This document shows positions 35,357 to 43,522 of a stretch of 64,000 nucleotides of DNA, one piece after another. The notes beneath the pieces are model-generated. The model saw nothing but the letters and a program-made list of their open reading frames with translations. It searched no databases and was not told the DNA's origin. Both the position numbers and the translations under genes were made by a program. The stretch's first letter is position 1, and the number at the start of each line of letters is the position of its first letter. The DNA comes from Acidobacteriota bacterium (GTDB lineage: Bacteria; Acidobacteriota; UBA6911; RPQK01; DATIPO01): assembly GCA_035471785.1 (NCBI GenBank), contig DATIPQ010000024.1:1-64000 (forward strand). Reading direction: 5' to 3'.

Positions 35357-36241
35357 TCATCCAATCAGGTCAAACAGCGAGACGCGCTGACGGGCGCCCG
35401 TCTGCAGGGTGGCCTGCAAACTGGTTTCGGCTGCGGTCAGTTCGGTGATGGCTTCGGCGATGTCGGCATCCTCGATTCCCGAGGCCTCCTGGACCAGTTG
35501 CAGCCTGGAGCCTTGGTGGGCTCTTTCGGTCTCCTCGGTGAGCCGCACCGCTTCGCCGATGCGCACGCGGGCCAGATCGATCAATTGCTCGGCGGCGCCG
35601 ATCTCCTCCAGAAACGCCTTGGCCGCATCGCGGTCGCCGGCCCGGAAAGCTTCCACCAGGCCTGCGATGGAGTTAAGCAAGTCGGCGGACGGATCGGTGA
35701 AGATCTCCTGGCCGGGGATGGAGGTGAGGACGCTTCGGTTATCGGCAATCTCGACTTCCAGCCGCTCGCCGTCGCCCTGGTAGACGTAGCTGCCCCCCAC
35801 GAGCTGATAAGGTTCGGTGTCGGTTTGGCTGCCCGAGAAGATCTTGCGTCCGTCGACTTCGCTGTCGGCAAGGCTGAGGATGCTGTTGAGAATCTGTTCG
35901 ATTTCGTCGGCCACCGTCTCGCGCTGCTGCGGGTTGATGGTCTCGGTGAGGCCGAAGGCGCCCCGCTCGTGCACCACGTCAATCAGGTTGCGCAGCGAGT
36001 TGAGGACTTCATCAGCCGATCCCAGCCGCACTCTTGACTTCTGGATATTGCGCTGGAACTGGTTGATGCGCGATAGCTCGTCGCGCAAGCGCACCAGGCG
36101 CGCGCTGGGAGCGGGGTCCTGAGAGGGTTCATGCAGCTTTTTGCCCGAGCTGATCTCGCGGGTCCGCTTGAAGATCTGCTGGTTGATCCTGGCCAGGTTC
36201 TCCAACAGCAGGCTGAAGTTGGTTCGGTCGGCGACTCTCAT
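35357..36241 (-). CDS. flgL: Flagellar hook-associated protein 3
   Basis: A 294-residue hook-filament junction protein. The N-terminal coiled-coil matches flagellin/FlgL: NFSLLLENLARINQQIFKRTREISSGKKLHEPSQDP, and the C-terminal helix reads EDADIAEAITELTAAETSLQATLQTGARQRVSLFDLI. The central domain includes GRKIFSGSQTDTEPY. Exported by the flagellar type III system and positioned between FlgK and the filament. Starts 10 bases after the flgK stop on the same strand; its 3' end abuts fliW. Length is normal. Confidence 0.93.
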   Translation of the reverse strand: MRVADRTNFSLLLENLARINQQIFKRTREISSGKKLHEPSQDPAPSARLVRLRDELSRINQFQRNIQKSRVRLGSADEVLNSLRNLIDVVHERGAFGLTETINPQQRETVADEIEQILNSILSLADSEVDGRKIFSGSQTDTEPYQLVGGSYVYQGDGERLEVEIADNRSVLTSIPGQEIFTDPSADLLNSIAGLVEAFRAGDRDAAKAFLEEIGAAEQLIDLARVRIGEAVRLTEETERAHQGSRLQLVQEASGIEDADIAEAITELTAAETSLQATLQTGARQRVSLFDLIG

Positions 36242-36251
36242 GGCATCGTCC

Positions 36252-37619
36252 TTAAATCAGGTTCATGGTTTCTTCCAGCAGGCGGTCGACTACCTGGAAA
36301 AAGCGGGCGCTGGCCTCGTAGGCGCGCTGGAACTGGACCAGGTTGGCGGCTTCTTCGTCGAGCGAGACGGCGGAGACCGAATCGCGGGCGTTGGTGACCT
36401 GACGGACCACCACCTGCTGCACCGACAGGCTCTCCTGCACGTTGCGCGACTCCAGTCCCGCTCTGAAAACCACGTCGGAATGAAACTCGCTAAAAGTACT
36501 GTCTCCCAGCGCGGCGAAAGGCTGTTCGCGCAGGTCGGCGATCTGCTGGGCGATGTCGACGTTGCCGGGTCCGCTGCCGGGGTTGCGGGCCGCCACCTGG
36601 CGCGGATCGGAAATGGCGACGGAAAGGGTCCCGGCGGCGCCTCCCGGAGTGAAGGAGAAAAACGGCTGTCCGGCATTGCCGTTCAGGTCTTCCCCGCCGC
36701 TATGAGCGGCATTGACCTGGGAGGCGATCTCTTCGGCCAGCAGGTTGAGATCGCCGATGAAGCTGGGGATGGTCTGGCGGTCGAGCAGCAATTGGCCACC
36801 CAACTCCCCGCCGGTTATGTCGCCTGTCACTTCGCGGTTTTCCACGAAAATGGCGGTGCTGCCGGCCGAGGTCTCAGCGCGCAGCTCTTTGGTTTCCGTA
36901 CCCAGGACCAAAGGGGCTCCTGAGGTGGTGGTGACATCGATGATTCCGTTTTCGTCGCTGACCACGCGGAATTCCACCAGTTGGGCCAGTTCTTCAAGGG
37001 CTTGTTGGCGTTGATCCTGAAAGACGCCGCCGTCCTGCCCCGAAGCGCCCGCTCGCGTCAATTCGCCGTTGAGGTCGGCGATGCGCTGGCTCAGCGAATT
37101 GATCTGGCCGACGGTATCCTCGATCTGCTGATGGTTGTCCAGGGCCAGCCGCCCCAGGCGTTGGAAGGCGGTATTGAACTGGTCGGCCAAGCGCTCGCCT
37201 TCGCTGATGGCAGCCTGGCGAAGCGCCAGTGAGGAGCCGTCGTTGGTGAGGTCGGAGAAGGAGTTGAAAAAGCGCGAGATCTGGTCGGGAATTCCGCTCT
37301 CGGTCGATGAAAAGACGGTTCCCTCTATCTGCTGCAGGCCGAATTGCTGTCCCTGGTAGAAGCCCTGGCTCTGAAGCTCGGTGATCAGGCGCCGTTCGAT
37401 GAAGAAGTCGCGCACGCCTTCCACGCGGCTGATCTCGGCGCCCGTGCCTAAAAACCCGTAGCTGCGCAATTCGGGTCGGGTCGAGGTGAAAAGGGCCCGC
37501 TTGCGTGTGTAGCCTGCCGTGTTGACATTGGCCACGTTGTCGCTGACGACGGCCAGGCCGGCCTGGAAGTTGGTCAGCGACCTGACGTTGTTGCGCATGA
37601 TTGTAAAAAGACCGCTCAT
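36252..37619 (-). CDS. flgK: Flagellar hook-associated protein 1
   Basis: A 455-residue protein. The start GLFTIMRNNVRSLTNFQAGLAVVSDNVANVNTAGYTRKRA is the rod/hook N-terminal motif, and the FlgK-specific region FFNSFSDLTNDGSSLALRQAAISEGERLADQFN follows. The C-terminus EEAANLVQFQRAYEASARFFQVVDRLLEETMNLI pairs with the N-terminus as a coiled coil. A heptad-rich segment (INSLSQRIADLNGELTRA) is visible near residue 165. Slightly shorter than the E. coli protein (547), within the family range. Lies 18 bases downstream of flgN, whose product is its export chaperone, and just upstream of flgL. Confidence 0.94.
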   Translation of the reverse strand: MSGLFTIMRNNVRSLTNFQAGLAVVSDNVANVNTAGYTRKRALFTSTRPELRSYGFLGTGAEISRVEGVRDFFIERRLITELQSQGFYQGQQFGLQQIEGTVFSSTESGIPDQISRFFNSFSDLTNDGSSLALRQAAISEGERLADQFNTAFQRLGRLALDNHQQIEDTVGQINSLSQRIADLNGELTRAGASGQDGGVFQDQRQQALEELAQLVEFRVVSDENGIIDVTTTSGAPLVLGTETKELRAETSAGSTAIFVENREVTGDITGGELGGQLLLDRQTIPSFIGDLNLLAEEIASQVNAAHSGGEDLNGNAGQPFFSFTPGGAAGTLSVAISDPRQVAARNPGSGPGNVDIAQQIADLREQPFAALGDSTFSEFHSDVVFRAGLESRNVQESLSVQQVVVRQVTNARDSVSAVSLDEEAANLVQFQRAYEASARFFQVVDRLLEETMNLI

Positions 37620-37637
37620 GGTGTATTGCGTTCCTCG

Positions 37638-38075
37638 CTAGCTGCTGCGGTAGCGGTTCATCATGGTTCCCCGGCTGTCGTATCCGCCGGCCATTCCGTA
37701 GACCTGCTCGAGCATCCCCTGGGAGGCCGAAGCCGTGCGCTGGAGAAAGCGGAAGCGGCGCGCGTTGGCAATGCGCCAGTCGGCCGTCAGGCGAGCCAGT
37801 TCCCTGCCCTTCTCCCGTAATTCGGCGGCTTGATCAGGCGGAAGCGTATGAGCGAAGTCGGTGAGGCTGCTCCCCTGCAAGATCTGGGCTAACTGGCGGT
37901 TGAGTTCCTGCAATCGCGCAGCGTCTTGCTGATACTGCTGGTGGAAGCTCCGCAGTTGTTCGCCGTCGCGCTGGCTGAGGGCGTCCTGGAAGGCTTGGTC
38001 TCGCCGGGCCGACTGGCCGCAGCATTCGATTTGGGCATCGAGCAATTGGTGGAGGCGCGAAAGGTCTATCATCAC
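37638..38075 (-). CDS. flgN: FlgN-like flagellar export chaperone
   Basis: A 145-residue, almost entirely helical protein (GTG start overlapping the previous small gene's stop). It shows the FlgN layout: N-terminal LHQLLDAQIECC, long charged helices with LQELNRQLAQIL, a REKGRELARLTADWRIANARRFRF helix, and a C-terminal short tail LEQVYGMAGGYDSRG, similar to the Tyr-Gly-rich tail of FlgN. FlgN holds FlgK and FlgL for export. Sequence identity is weak by eye, but position directly upstream of flgK makes the call likely. Cytoplasmic. Confidence 0.7.
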   Translation of the reverse strand: MMIDLSRLHQLLDAQIECCGQSARRDQAFQDALSQRDGEQLRSFHQQYQQDAARLQELNRQLAQILQGSSLTDFAHTLPPDQAAELREKGRELARLTADWRIANARRFRFLQRTASASQGMLEQVYGMAGGYDSRGTMMNRYRSS

Positions 38076-38248
38076 ACCCTCACGTCCAGGTTGTGGTCCT
38101 CAGGCTCGAAGGCGTCCTGGGAGTCGTCTTTATCAGAGTGGTTTCGGGAGTCCTCGGCGGGCCGCCGTCTGGGAGGCTTGCGCCGGACGAAACGGGAGTC
38201 GTAGAGCTCCTCGTTGGTGCGGTCGATTGCGGGCAATCCGTCAACCAT
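38072..38248 (-). CDS. Small hypothetical protein between flgM and flgN
   Basis: A 58-residue, highly charged protein: MVDGLPAIDRTNEELYDSRF, then a basic VRRKPPRRRP block and an acidic tail (DKDDSQDAFEPEDH). AAAGGA lies about 9 bases before the ATG at 38248 and the stop overlaps the flgN GTG start, so a real translated gene coupled to flgN is likely. There is no membrane segment or known motif; the RRK-PPRRR stretch could bind RNA or an acidic partner. I do not recognise it. It is in the late, FliA-controlled part of the flagellar cluster. Confidence 0.55.
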   Translation of the reverse strand: MVDGLPAIDRTNEELYDSRFVRRKPPRRRPAEDSRNHSDKDDSQDAFEPEDHNLDVRV

Positions 38249-38326
38249 GGCTTATCGTCCTTTCCCGACCGCCACGGCTTGAGGGCTTGCCGCCGTCCGT
38301 CTTCAACGTCCGGCTGACGATCGGAG

Positions 38327-38629
38327 TTAGGCTTGTTCGCTTAGGATGCTGCCTGTGATCAGAGCGTCAGCAACGCGCTCGGCGCGGATGTTGTAGGTGC
38401 CGTTGTCGAGTTGGCGGCTGATTTCCGCCACCCGTTCGGACCGCACATCCGGCGCTTCGCTGGCTTTCTCGACCAGGGGACGAATGTTGCGGCTGTCGGT
38501 GGAAAGTTCCAGCCGGTCTCCGCCCTGGTTGCTCTGATCGACGCGCCGGCCTTCTCCCGAATCAGCATTTTCGTTCTGCTTCTGGGCTTCGACCAGTGCG
38601 TCTAAAGGGTTTGTGCCGTCGATTCTCAT
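38327..38629 (-). CDS. flgM: Anti-sigma-28 factor FlgM
   Basis: A 100-residue protein. The start at 38629 (MRIDGTNPLDAL) is chosen because it gives the usual FlgM N-terminus; an earlier in-frame start at 38686 would run into the promoter leader. The C-terminal part carries the sigma-28-binding signature: SERVAEISRQLDNGTYNIRA, then ERVADALI. The N-terminal half is polar and probably disordered, as expected for an anti-sigma factor that is exported. It has its own FliA-type promoter 63 bases upstream of the start, the standard feedback arrangement with fliA in the same cluster. Confidence 0.9.
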   Translation of the reverse strand: MRIDGTNPLDALVEAQKQNENADSGEGRRVDQSNQGGDRLELSTDSRNIRPLVEKASEAPDVRSERVAEISRQLDNGTYNIRAERVADALITGSILSEQA

Positions 38630-38691
38630 TGCTAATAAAACCTCTCGACAGTGACTAGGAACCGTCGAATATGTGACCGTCGTCACTTTGC

Positions 38692-38718
38692 TTATCGGCT
38701 ATGCCGAGCGCAACTTTA
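38692..38718 (-). promoter_or_regulatory. FliA (sigma-28) promoter before flgM
   Basis: Read on the minus strand, TAAA (38718-38715) is followed by 15 bases and then GCCGATAA (38699-38692). This matches the sigma-28 consensus TAAA-N15-GCCGATAA exactly, and the extended -35 reads TAAAGTTG, one base from TAAAGTTT. It drives flgM and probably the small gene, flgN, flgK, flgL, fliW and csrA. A TCGGC-tat-GCCGA inverted repeat overlaps the -10. Confidence 0.85.
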
Positions 38719-38737
38719 GAGGTTTCTAAAGAAATTC

Positions 38738-39061
38738 TCAAGAATCCGCCGCTCCTCCTGCTGCCTGGTTTTCCTCCGCCCGCTCCAGGTATTGCCGCAT
38801 CTGCTCCGCCAGGCCGAATCCTCCTTGTTTGACCAACTCCTGGGCCAGGTGCTGGTCCATCATCGACATGTGCACGTCCTTGCCGGGAGCGTCCTCGAAA
38901 AGGCCGCTGGATCCGATGCTCTCGCGCATGACCTTGAGCAACTGGGCCACGAAGACCGCCTCGAACTGCCGGGCCATCTCTTCAAGCGAGGCCTGAGGAC
39001 GCTGCTGGGCCTCTTTGAGCTGGATATTGGCGGTAAGAGCGTCGATCGATTTGATGTCCAT
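38738..39061 (-). CDS. flgJ: Rod-binding FlgJ N-terminal domain protein
   Basis: A 107-residue protein equal to the N-terminal rod-cap domain of FlgJ: EEMARQFEAVFVAQLLKVMRES, GLFEDAPGKDVHMSMMDQHLAQELVKQGGFGLAEQM. It lacks the C-terminal peptidoglycan hydrolase (glucosaminidase) domain of enteric FlgJ, as is common outside gammaproteobacteria, so another enzyme must open the cell wall for the rod. The start codon overlaps the flgI stop by one base. Exported to the periplasm by the flagellar type III apparatus. Confidence 0.9.
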   Translation of the reverse strand: MDIKSIDALTANIQLKEAQQRPQASLEEMARQFEAVFVAQLLKVMRESIGSSGLFEDAPGKDVHMSMMDQHLAQELVKQGGFGLAEQMRQYLERAEENQAAGGAADS

Positions 39062-40179
39062 TAGATGATCTCCAAATCGGCCTGCAGTCCGCCGTTGGCC
39101 TTGATGGCCTGGATGATGGCCAGGATGTCGCGAGGTGAGGCCCCGACGGCGTTGAGGGCCTGGATCACCTGGGCGATGGTGGCGCCTTCGGGAATGCGCA
39201 CCGGTTGAGCTCGCTGCTCGGTGACCTCCACAGATTGGTTGGGCACCACGACGGTCTCGCCCTCGGACAGCGGCCCGGGCTGCGAGATGGCGAACTGGGT
39301 TCCCACTTCGACGGTCAGCGAGCCATGGACGATGGTGACTTCCGAAATCAGCACCTCCTTGCCGAAGATCACGGTACCGGTCTTCTCGTTGATCACGACT
39401 TTGGCGCGCACATCGACTTCGACGGGCTGGGTTTCGACCTGGCTGATGAAGTCCACCACCGATGGACGGTATCTCTGAGGCACGATCACGCGCACCGTGC
39501 GCGAGTCGATGGGTTGGGCCACATTCTGTCCCACCATGCTGTCGACGGCCGTGGCTACGCGCTTGGCGGTGACGAAGTCGTCCTCGAAGAGCACCAGGTC
39601 GAGGTAGTCGCGTCCCTGCAGCGAGAAGCCGACTTCACGCTCGACATAGGCGCCGTTGGGAACGCGTCCTACCGTGGGCTGGTTTTTCTGGATGGAGGTG
39701 GTGGCGGTGCTGACGGCGAAGCCTCCGATCGAGACCGGACCTTGAGCCACGGCATAGACCTGTCCGTTGGCGGCCTTCAGAGTCGTGCTCAAGAGAACGC
39801 CTCCCTGCAGGCTCTCGGCGTCTCCCAACGAAGACACGGTCACGTCGATGGTCGATCCGACGCGGGCGAAGGGCGGCAGAGTGGCCGTCACGGTGACGGC
39901 GGCCGCGTTGGATATCTGCAAGCGGCGCGGATCGACCTGGATGCCTTCGCGGTCCAGCATGTTGGCGAGCATTTGAGTGGTGAAGAAAGTCTGGCGGCTG
40001 TCGCCGGTACCGTCGAGTCCCACCACCAGGCCCTGCCCCATGAGCTGGTTGCCGCGTACGCCTTGAAAAGCCGCCACGTCTTTGATGCGCGAATCGGCGG
40101 CCTGAGTCCAGGCCGGGAGACCGAGCGCGATCAGCAGGACCAGGCCGAGGCGCTGGCGAGTTTGGCCTATACACAACAT
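39061..40179 (-). CDS. flgI: Flagellar P-ring protein
   Basis: A 372-residue periplasmic ring protein. Signal peptide LGLVLLIALGLPAWTQA, then RIKDVAAFQGVRGNQLMGQGLVVGLDGTGD, the diagnostic FlgI opening. Further matches are GGVLLSTTLKAANGQVYAVAQGPVSIGG and the C-terminal VIQALNAVGASPRDILAIIQAIKANGGLQADLEII. Forms the P-ring around the rod in the peptidoglycan layer, assembled with the help of FlgA. Immediately downstream of flgH. Together with flgH it shows that the host has an outer membrane. Confidence 0.95.
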   Translation of the reverse strand: MLCIGQTRQRLGLVLLIALGLPAWTQAADSRIKDVAAFQGVRGNQLMGQGLVVGLDGTGDSRQTFFTTQMLANMLDREGIQVDPRRLQISNAAAVTVTATLPPFARVGSTIDVTVSSLGDAESLQGGVLLSTTLKAANGQVYAVAQGPVSIGGFAVSTATTSIQKNQPTVGRVPNGAYVEREVGFSLQGRDYLDLVLFEDDFVTAKRVATAVDSMVGQNVAQPIDSRTVRVIVPQRYRPSVVDFISQVETQPVEVDVRAKVVINEKTGTVIFGKEVLISEVTIVHGSLTVEVGTQFAISQPGPLSEGETVVVPNQSVEVTEQRAQPVRIPEGATIAQVIQALNAVGASPRDILAIIQAIKANGGLQADLEII

Positions 40180-40202
40180 GTCGTCTCTCCCTCACGGATT
40201 GC

Positions 40203-40898
40203 CTAGAAGGGCCAGAAGCCCGACAAGATCTTGTAGAGAATGCCCGGCTTCTGAGCTCCGGACACGATTCCGCGGCCTTCCACCGAGATCTCCATTTCCG
40301 CCAGCGACGTAGAGGCCACGATGTTGTTGGAGGAGACATCGTTGGGCCTCACCACCCCGCGCACCACCACGATCTGGCGTTCTCCGTTGATGACCACTTC
40401 GCGATGGCCTTCCAGCAAGAGATTGCCGTTAGAAAAGACCTCCACCACGCGAGCCGTAACGTTGGTGATCAGGCTGTTGGAGCGGGTGGTGGAGGCGGTT
40501 CCCTGAAAGTTCGTTTGGCGGCTGCCGTCGAGCAGGCTGGGCAACTCGGAGATGTGTTTCTCCAGCCCCAGCAGACTGTCGGCGCCCGACTCGATGTCGC
40601 TGGCTTTGCTGCTGTCGGTCGTCGCCTGGCTGACGGCGCTGGTCGATTCGCGCACGGCGATGGTGACGATGTCCGCCACCTGGTAGGCCTTGACGTCGCG
40701 GAAGACGTCGGATCTTTGGCTGCGGTCGGTCCACAGCGAACCCGAGGCCTCGCGGTTGTCTTCGGGCAGGTTGCGGGCTTGCTCGACATACTGGGAGAGT
40801 CCTGAGCGGACGGGTCCCGGATGCTTGGCGGACTCGCCGCAGGCCGAGGCCAGCAAGGCTGACGCCGCGATCAAGGTGAAAGTGCGGAACATCTTCAT
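40203..40898 (-). CDS. flgH: Flagellar L-ring lipoprotein
   Basis: A 231-residue outer-membrane lipoprotein with a good lipobox (LLASAC, Cys20). The mature part shows SLWTDRSQRSDVFRDVKAYQVADIVTI, ARVVEVFSNGNLLLEGHREVVINGERQIVVVRGVVRPNDVSSNN and VEGRGIVSGAQKPG, all typical of FlgH. It forms the L-ring bushing in the outer membrane. The start overlaps the 3' end of flgA by 4 bases, and the flgI gene follows 23 bases later. The C-terminal KILSGFWPF ends as in most FlgH proteins. Confidence 0.95.
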   Translation of the reverse strand: MKMFRTFTLIAASALLASACGESAKHPGPVRSGLSQYVEQARNLPEDNREASGSLWTDRSQRSDVFRDVKAYQVADIVTIAVRESTSAVSQATTDSSKASDIESGADSLLGLEKHISELPSLLDGSRQTNFQGTASTTRSNSLITNVTARVVEVFSNGNLLLEGHREVVINGERQIVVVRGVVRPNDVSSNNIVASTSLAEMEISVEGRGIVSGAQKPGILYKILSGFWPF

Positions 40899-41878
40899 TG
40901 TCGTGCCCTTCCTGGCAGATTGACTTGAACTTCTTTCTCGCCGCTGATGACGGCGCGCACGATGGTTTTGCTTTGCAGGTTTTCTACGGCGATCTGGTCG
41001 CCCAGCTTGCCGCCGCCTTTGGCCCGGCCGGTGGTGCTGACCATGAAGTGGGGCCCGCGGGCCACCAAGGTCACGATGTCGCCGTTGCGGACCATGTCGG
41101 GACGGTGCAGAAAGCGTCCGCTGAGGGGCTGGTCGGCGGCAAAGAAGCGCCGGGTGATGGTTCCCACGACCGCCTGAGCGTCGGAGAAGTACTCGCCCGA
41201 GCGCTGGATCTCACGCTGTTGCAAGCGCACGTCGGAGGCGGTAATTCGATGTCCCGCCGGCAAATCGCCTGCCGCCACCACCACGGGACGGTCGAGCGAA
41301 AGCGAGACGCGGGCCCACTGACTGCGCTGCAAGCGCCCGTCCAGCATCAGGTTGAGCTTGACGCTGAGATTGGAGAAGTTGCTCAATCGGTTGGGAGGCT
41401 CCACGGCGATCTCCAACTCACCCTTGGGCAGAACCAGGTCGGACGGGGCCTGCACGGCCACCACCCGATAGCCCTGAGGCTCGAAATGGGCCCGCACGGC
41501 TTCCTCCAGCTCAGCGGCACTGACCAGGCGGCTGGAGCGGGTGACCAGCACGCGGTCCTCTTCCATGACCAGGTCGACGTCGCTGAGGCGCCTGCCCCAC
41601 TTGCGCAGCAGACCCTCGATCTCGGAACGGTTGATCCAGCGGTAGTTGCCCGCGTAGGGAGCGTAGCCCAAGGGGATGGCGGCCAACTCCGAGGTCTCGG
41701 GCGTAATGGAGGCGATGTCGCCCAGCACCAGGGTTTCCGCGTCGATCTCGGCTTGCGCCGCCACTCGGATGGTCTGGGCCTGCACCCAGGACAGCGAGGA
41801 CAGCCACAGCACGATAAAGAATCCTGCCAGTGCGAGCAGTCTCCAACTGGACCGGTCAGATGTCTTTGCCAGGTTCAT
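40895..41878 (-). CDS. flgA: Flagella basal-body P-ring formation protein FlgA
   Basis: A 327-residue periplasmic chaperone. A hydrophobic leader (LLALAGFFIVLWLSSLSWVQA) leads to an N-terminal region with ETLVLGDIASIT, and the C-terminal SAF domain reads RPVVVAAGDLPAGHRITASDVRLQQREI, IGRRFFAADQPL-like, RNGDIVTLVARGPHFMVSTTGRAKGGGKLGDQIAVENLQSKTIVRAVISG. Longer than enteric FlgA (219) because of the extra N-terminal region, as in delta-type relatives. Starts 2 bases after the flgG stop. Helps FlgI polymerise. Confidence 0.92.
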   Translation of the reverse strand: MNLAKTSDRSSWRLLALAGFFIVLWLSSLSWVQAQTIRVAAQAEIDAETLVLGDIASITPETSELAAIPLGYAPYAGNYRWINRSEIEGLLRKWGRRLSDVDLVMEEDRVLVTRSSRLVSAAELEEAVRAHFEPQGYRVVAVQAPSDLVLPKGELEIAVEPPNRLSNFSNLSVKLNLMLDGRLQRSQWARVSLSLDRPVVVAAGDLPAGHRITASDVRLQQREIQRSGEYFSDAQAVVGTITRRFFAADQPLSGRFLHRPDMVRNGDIVTLVARGPHFMVSTTGRAKGGGKLGDQIAVENLQSKTIVRAVISGEKEVQVNLPGRARQ

Positions 41879-41880
41879 GA

Positions 41881-42669
41881 CTAGCGGCTCAGGTTATTGA
41901 GTTCTTGATACATTTGATCGGCGGCCCGCAGCACCCGCGAGTTGGACTCGTAGGCACGCTGGCTGACGATCAAATTAACCATTTCTTCCACGATGTTAAC
42001 GTTGCTGCTCTCGAGGAACTTGTGAAGCAGCGATCCCATTCCGTTCTCGCCCGGGATGCCGTCCACAGCGTCTCCGCTGGCGGCCGTGGGCAGGTAGAGG
42101 TTGCGCCCGATGCTGTTGAGTCCGGCGGGGTTGGCGAAGTTGGCCAACTGGATCTGCCCCGCCTGCTGCGCGTTGGGGTCTCCCGGAAGGTTGTAGGAGA
42201 CGGTGCCGTCGGCGCCGATCAGCACGTTGGTGGCCTCGGTGGGAATGGTGATCTGAGGCTCCAGCGGATCGCCGTTGGCGGTCACCATGATGCCGTCGCG
42301 GGAAAGATGGAAGTTTCCGGCGCGGGAATAGGCAGTGTTGCCGTCGGCCAGGCGGACGCGGAAGAATCCGGCCCCCTCGATGGCCACGTCGAAGTCGTTA
42401 CCGGTCTGAATGTAGTCGCCCTGCAGAAAGACGATGCCGTTCGAGACGGCCCGCGTCCCCAGCCCGATCTGGAGTCCCGTCGGGACTTCCGTGGCCGTGG
42501 TGGCGTTTCCGCCCGGAGAGACCAGGTTCTGATAAAGCAGGTCCTCGAACTGTGTGCGGCGCTGCTTGAATCCGGTCGTGTTGGTGTTGGCCAGATTGTG
42601 GGAAATATTGTCGATGTTGGTCTGGGTGGCCTCCATCCCGCTGGCCGCGCTGTACATTGCTCTCAACAT
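41881..42669 (-). CDS. flgG: Flagellar distal rod protein FlgG
   Basis: A 262-residue rod protein. The N-terminus MLRAMYSAASGMEATQTNIDNISHNLANTNTTGFKQ and the rod-specific FEDLLYQNL loop are FlgG features, with the GTRAVSNGIVFLQGDYIQTGNDFDVAIEGAGFFRV middle and C-terminal LVEEMVNLIVSQRAYESNSRVLRAADQMYQELNNL-type helix. Forms the distal rod crossing the P and L rings. Lies between flgF and flgA. Length normal. Confidence 0.95.
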   Translation of the reverse strand: MLRAMYSAASGMEATQTNIDNISHNLANTNTTGFKQRRTQFEDLLYQNLVSPGGNATTATEVPTGLQIGLGTRAVSNGIVFLQGDYIQTGNDFDVAIEGAGFFRVRLADGNTAYSRAGNFHLSRDGIMVTANGDPLEPQITIPTEATNVLIGADGTVSYNLPGDPNAQQAGQIQLANFANPAGLNSIGRNLYLPTAASGDAVDGIPGENGMGSLLHKFLESSNVNIVEEMVNLIVSQRAYESNSRVLRAADQMYQELNNLSR

Positions 42670-42692
42670 GTCGTTTACCTTTCCGGGGACGC

Positions 42693-43427
42693 TCAGGCGT
42701 TGACCCGCGCGATCTCGTCGATGGCTCGGCGATCGACGTCTTGACTCATCATTCTCATGGCCCGGGCCAGCATTTCGAAGGTGCGCATGTTGTGCATGGC
42801 GTCAGCCAGTCCGGCCACCGGGTTGACATTGGACCGTTCCAGGAATCCTTGCTTGACCGAGAGGTTCTCGGGCGGCAGTGGCTCCGCTCCCTGGGGAGCC
42901 TGGAAAAGCACGCTGCCGGCTTTGACCAGTTGAGCCTTATCTTGGAAGTCGACGATTTGAATTCGCCCTGCCAGTACTCCGTCGACGCTCACGTCGCCCA
43001 GCGATCCCACCTCCACTTGGCCTTCCGGCAAGATGATGGGGCGGTTGTTTTCGTTGAGCAGAGGCTCGCCCGCGGCGCTGACGATGCGGCGGTTGGCGTC
43101 GAGCGTGAATTGCCCGTTGCGCGTGTAGCTGACGCCTTCTCCGGTCTGGACGGCGAAAAAGCCGTCCGAGGCCAAGGCCAGATCGAGGGGATTGTCGGTG
43201 CGCTGCAGGGTGCCGGCGCTGAAGTTGGTGCGCGACTCTTCGGCCACCACCGAATCTGCCAGGGCCCGCTCCAGAGGATTTCCACGCACCCGATTGAAGA
43301 TGCCGTAGAAGACCATGTCGCGCTTGTAGCCGGCCACGCCCGCGTTGGCCACGTTGTTGGCGCTCACCTCCAAGGCCTGGGCCCGGCTCTTCATTCCGGC
43401 CGCTGCGATATAGAGTCCGTGGTTCAT
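42693..43427 (-). CDS. flgF: Flagellar proximal rod protein FlgF
   Basis: A 244-residue rod protein. It starts with MNHGLYIAAAGMKSRAQALEVSANNVANAGVAGYKRD, and the DNPLDLALASDGFFAVQTGEGVSYTRNGQFTLD segment, GSVLFQAPQGAEPLP and NPVAGLADAMHNMRTFEMLARAMRMMSQDVDRRAIDEI tail follow the FlgF pattern. It lacks the 18 residue rod loop that marks FlgG, and it precedes flgG, so flgF is the better call. GAGG lies 7 bases before the start. Confidence 0.9.
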   Translation of the reverse strand: MNHGLYIAAAGMKSRAQALEVSANNVANAGVAGYKRDMVFYGIFNRVRGNPLERALADSVVAEESRTNFSAGTLQRTDNPLDLALASDGFFAVQTGEGVSYTRNGQFTLDANRRIVSAAGEPLLNENNRPIILPEGQVEVGSLGDVSVDGVLAGRIQIVDFQDKAQLVKAGSVLFQAPQGAEPLPPENLSVKQGFLERSNVNPVAGLADAMHNMRTFEMLARAMRMMSQDVDRRAIDEIARVNA

Positions 43428-43522
43428 GGTTTACCTCGATCCTTTCCTGCCGTCCTCGATTGCATGCCTCATGCCAAATCTGAAAAGCCCGCGGGTCTTG
43501 GATTTGAGGCCTGCCGCGAAGG

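Noticed and set aside
38230-38260. GACGATAA just upstream of the small gene at 38.2 kb as a second FliA promoter
   Set aside because: There is no TAAA 15 bases upstream, and the site overlaps the ribosome-binding region.
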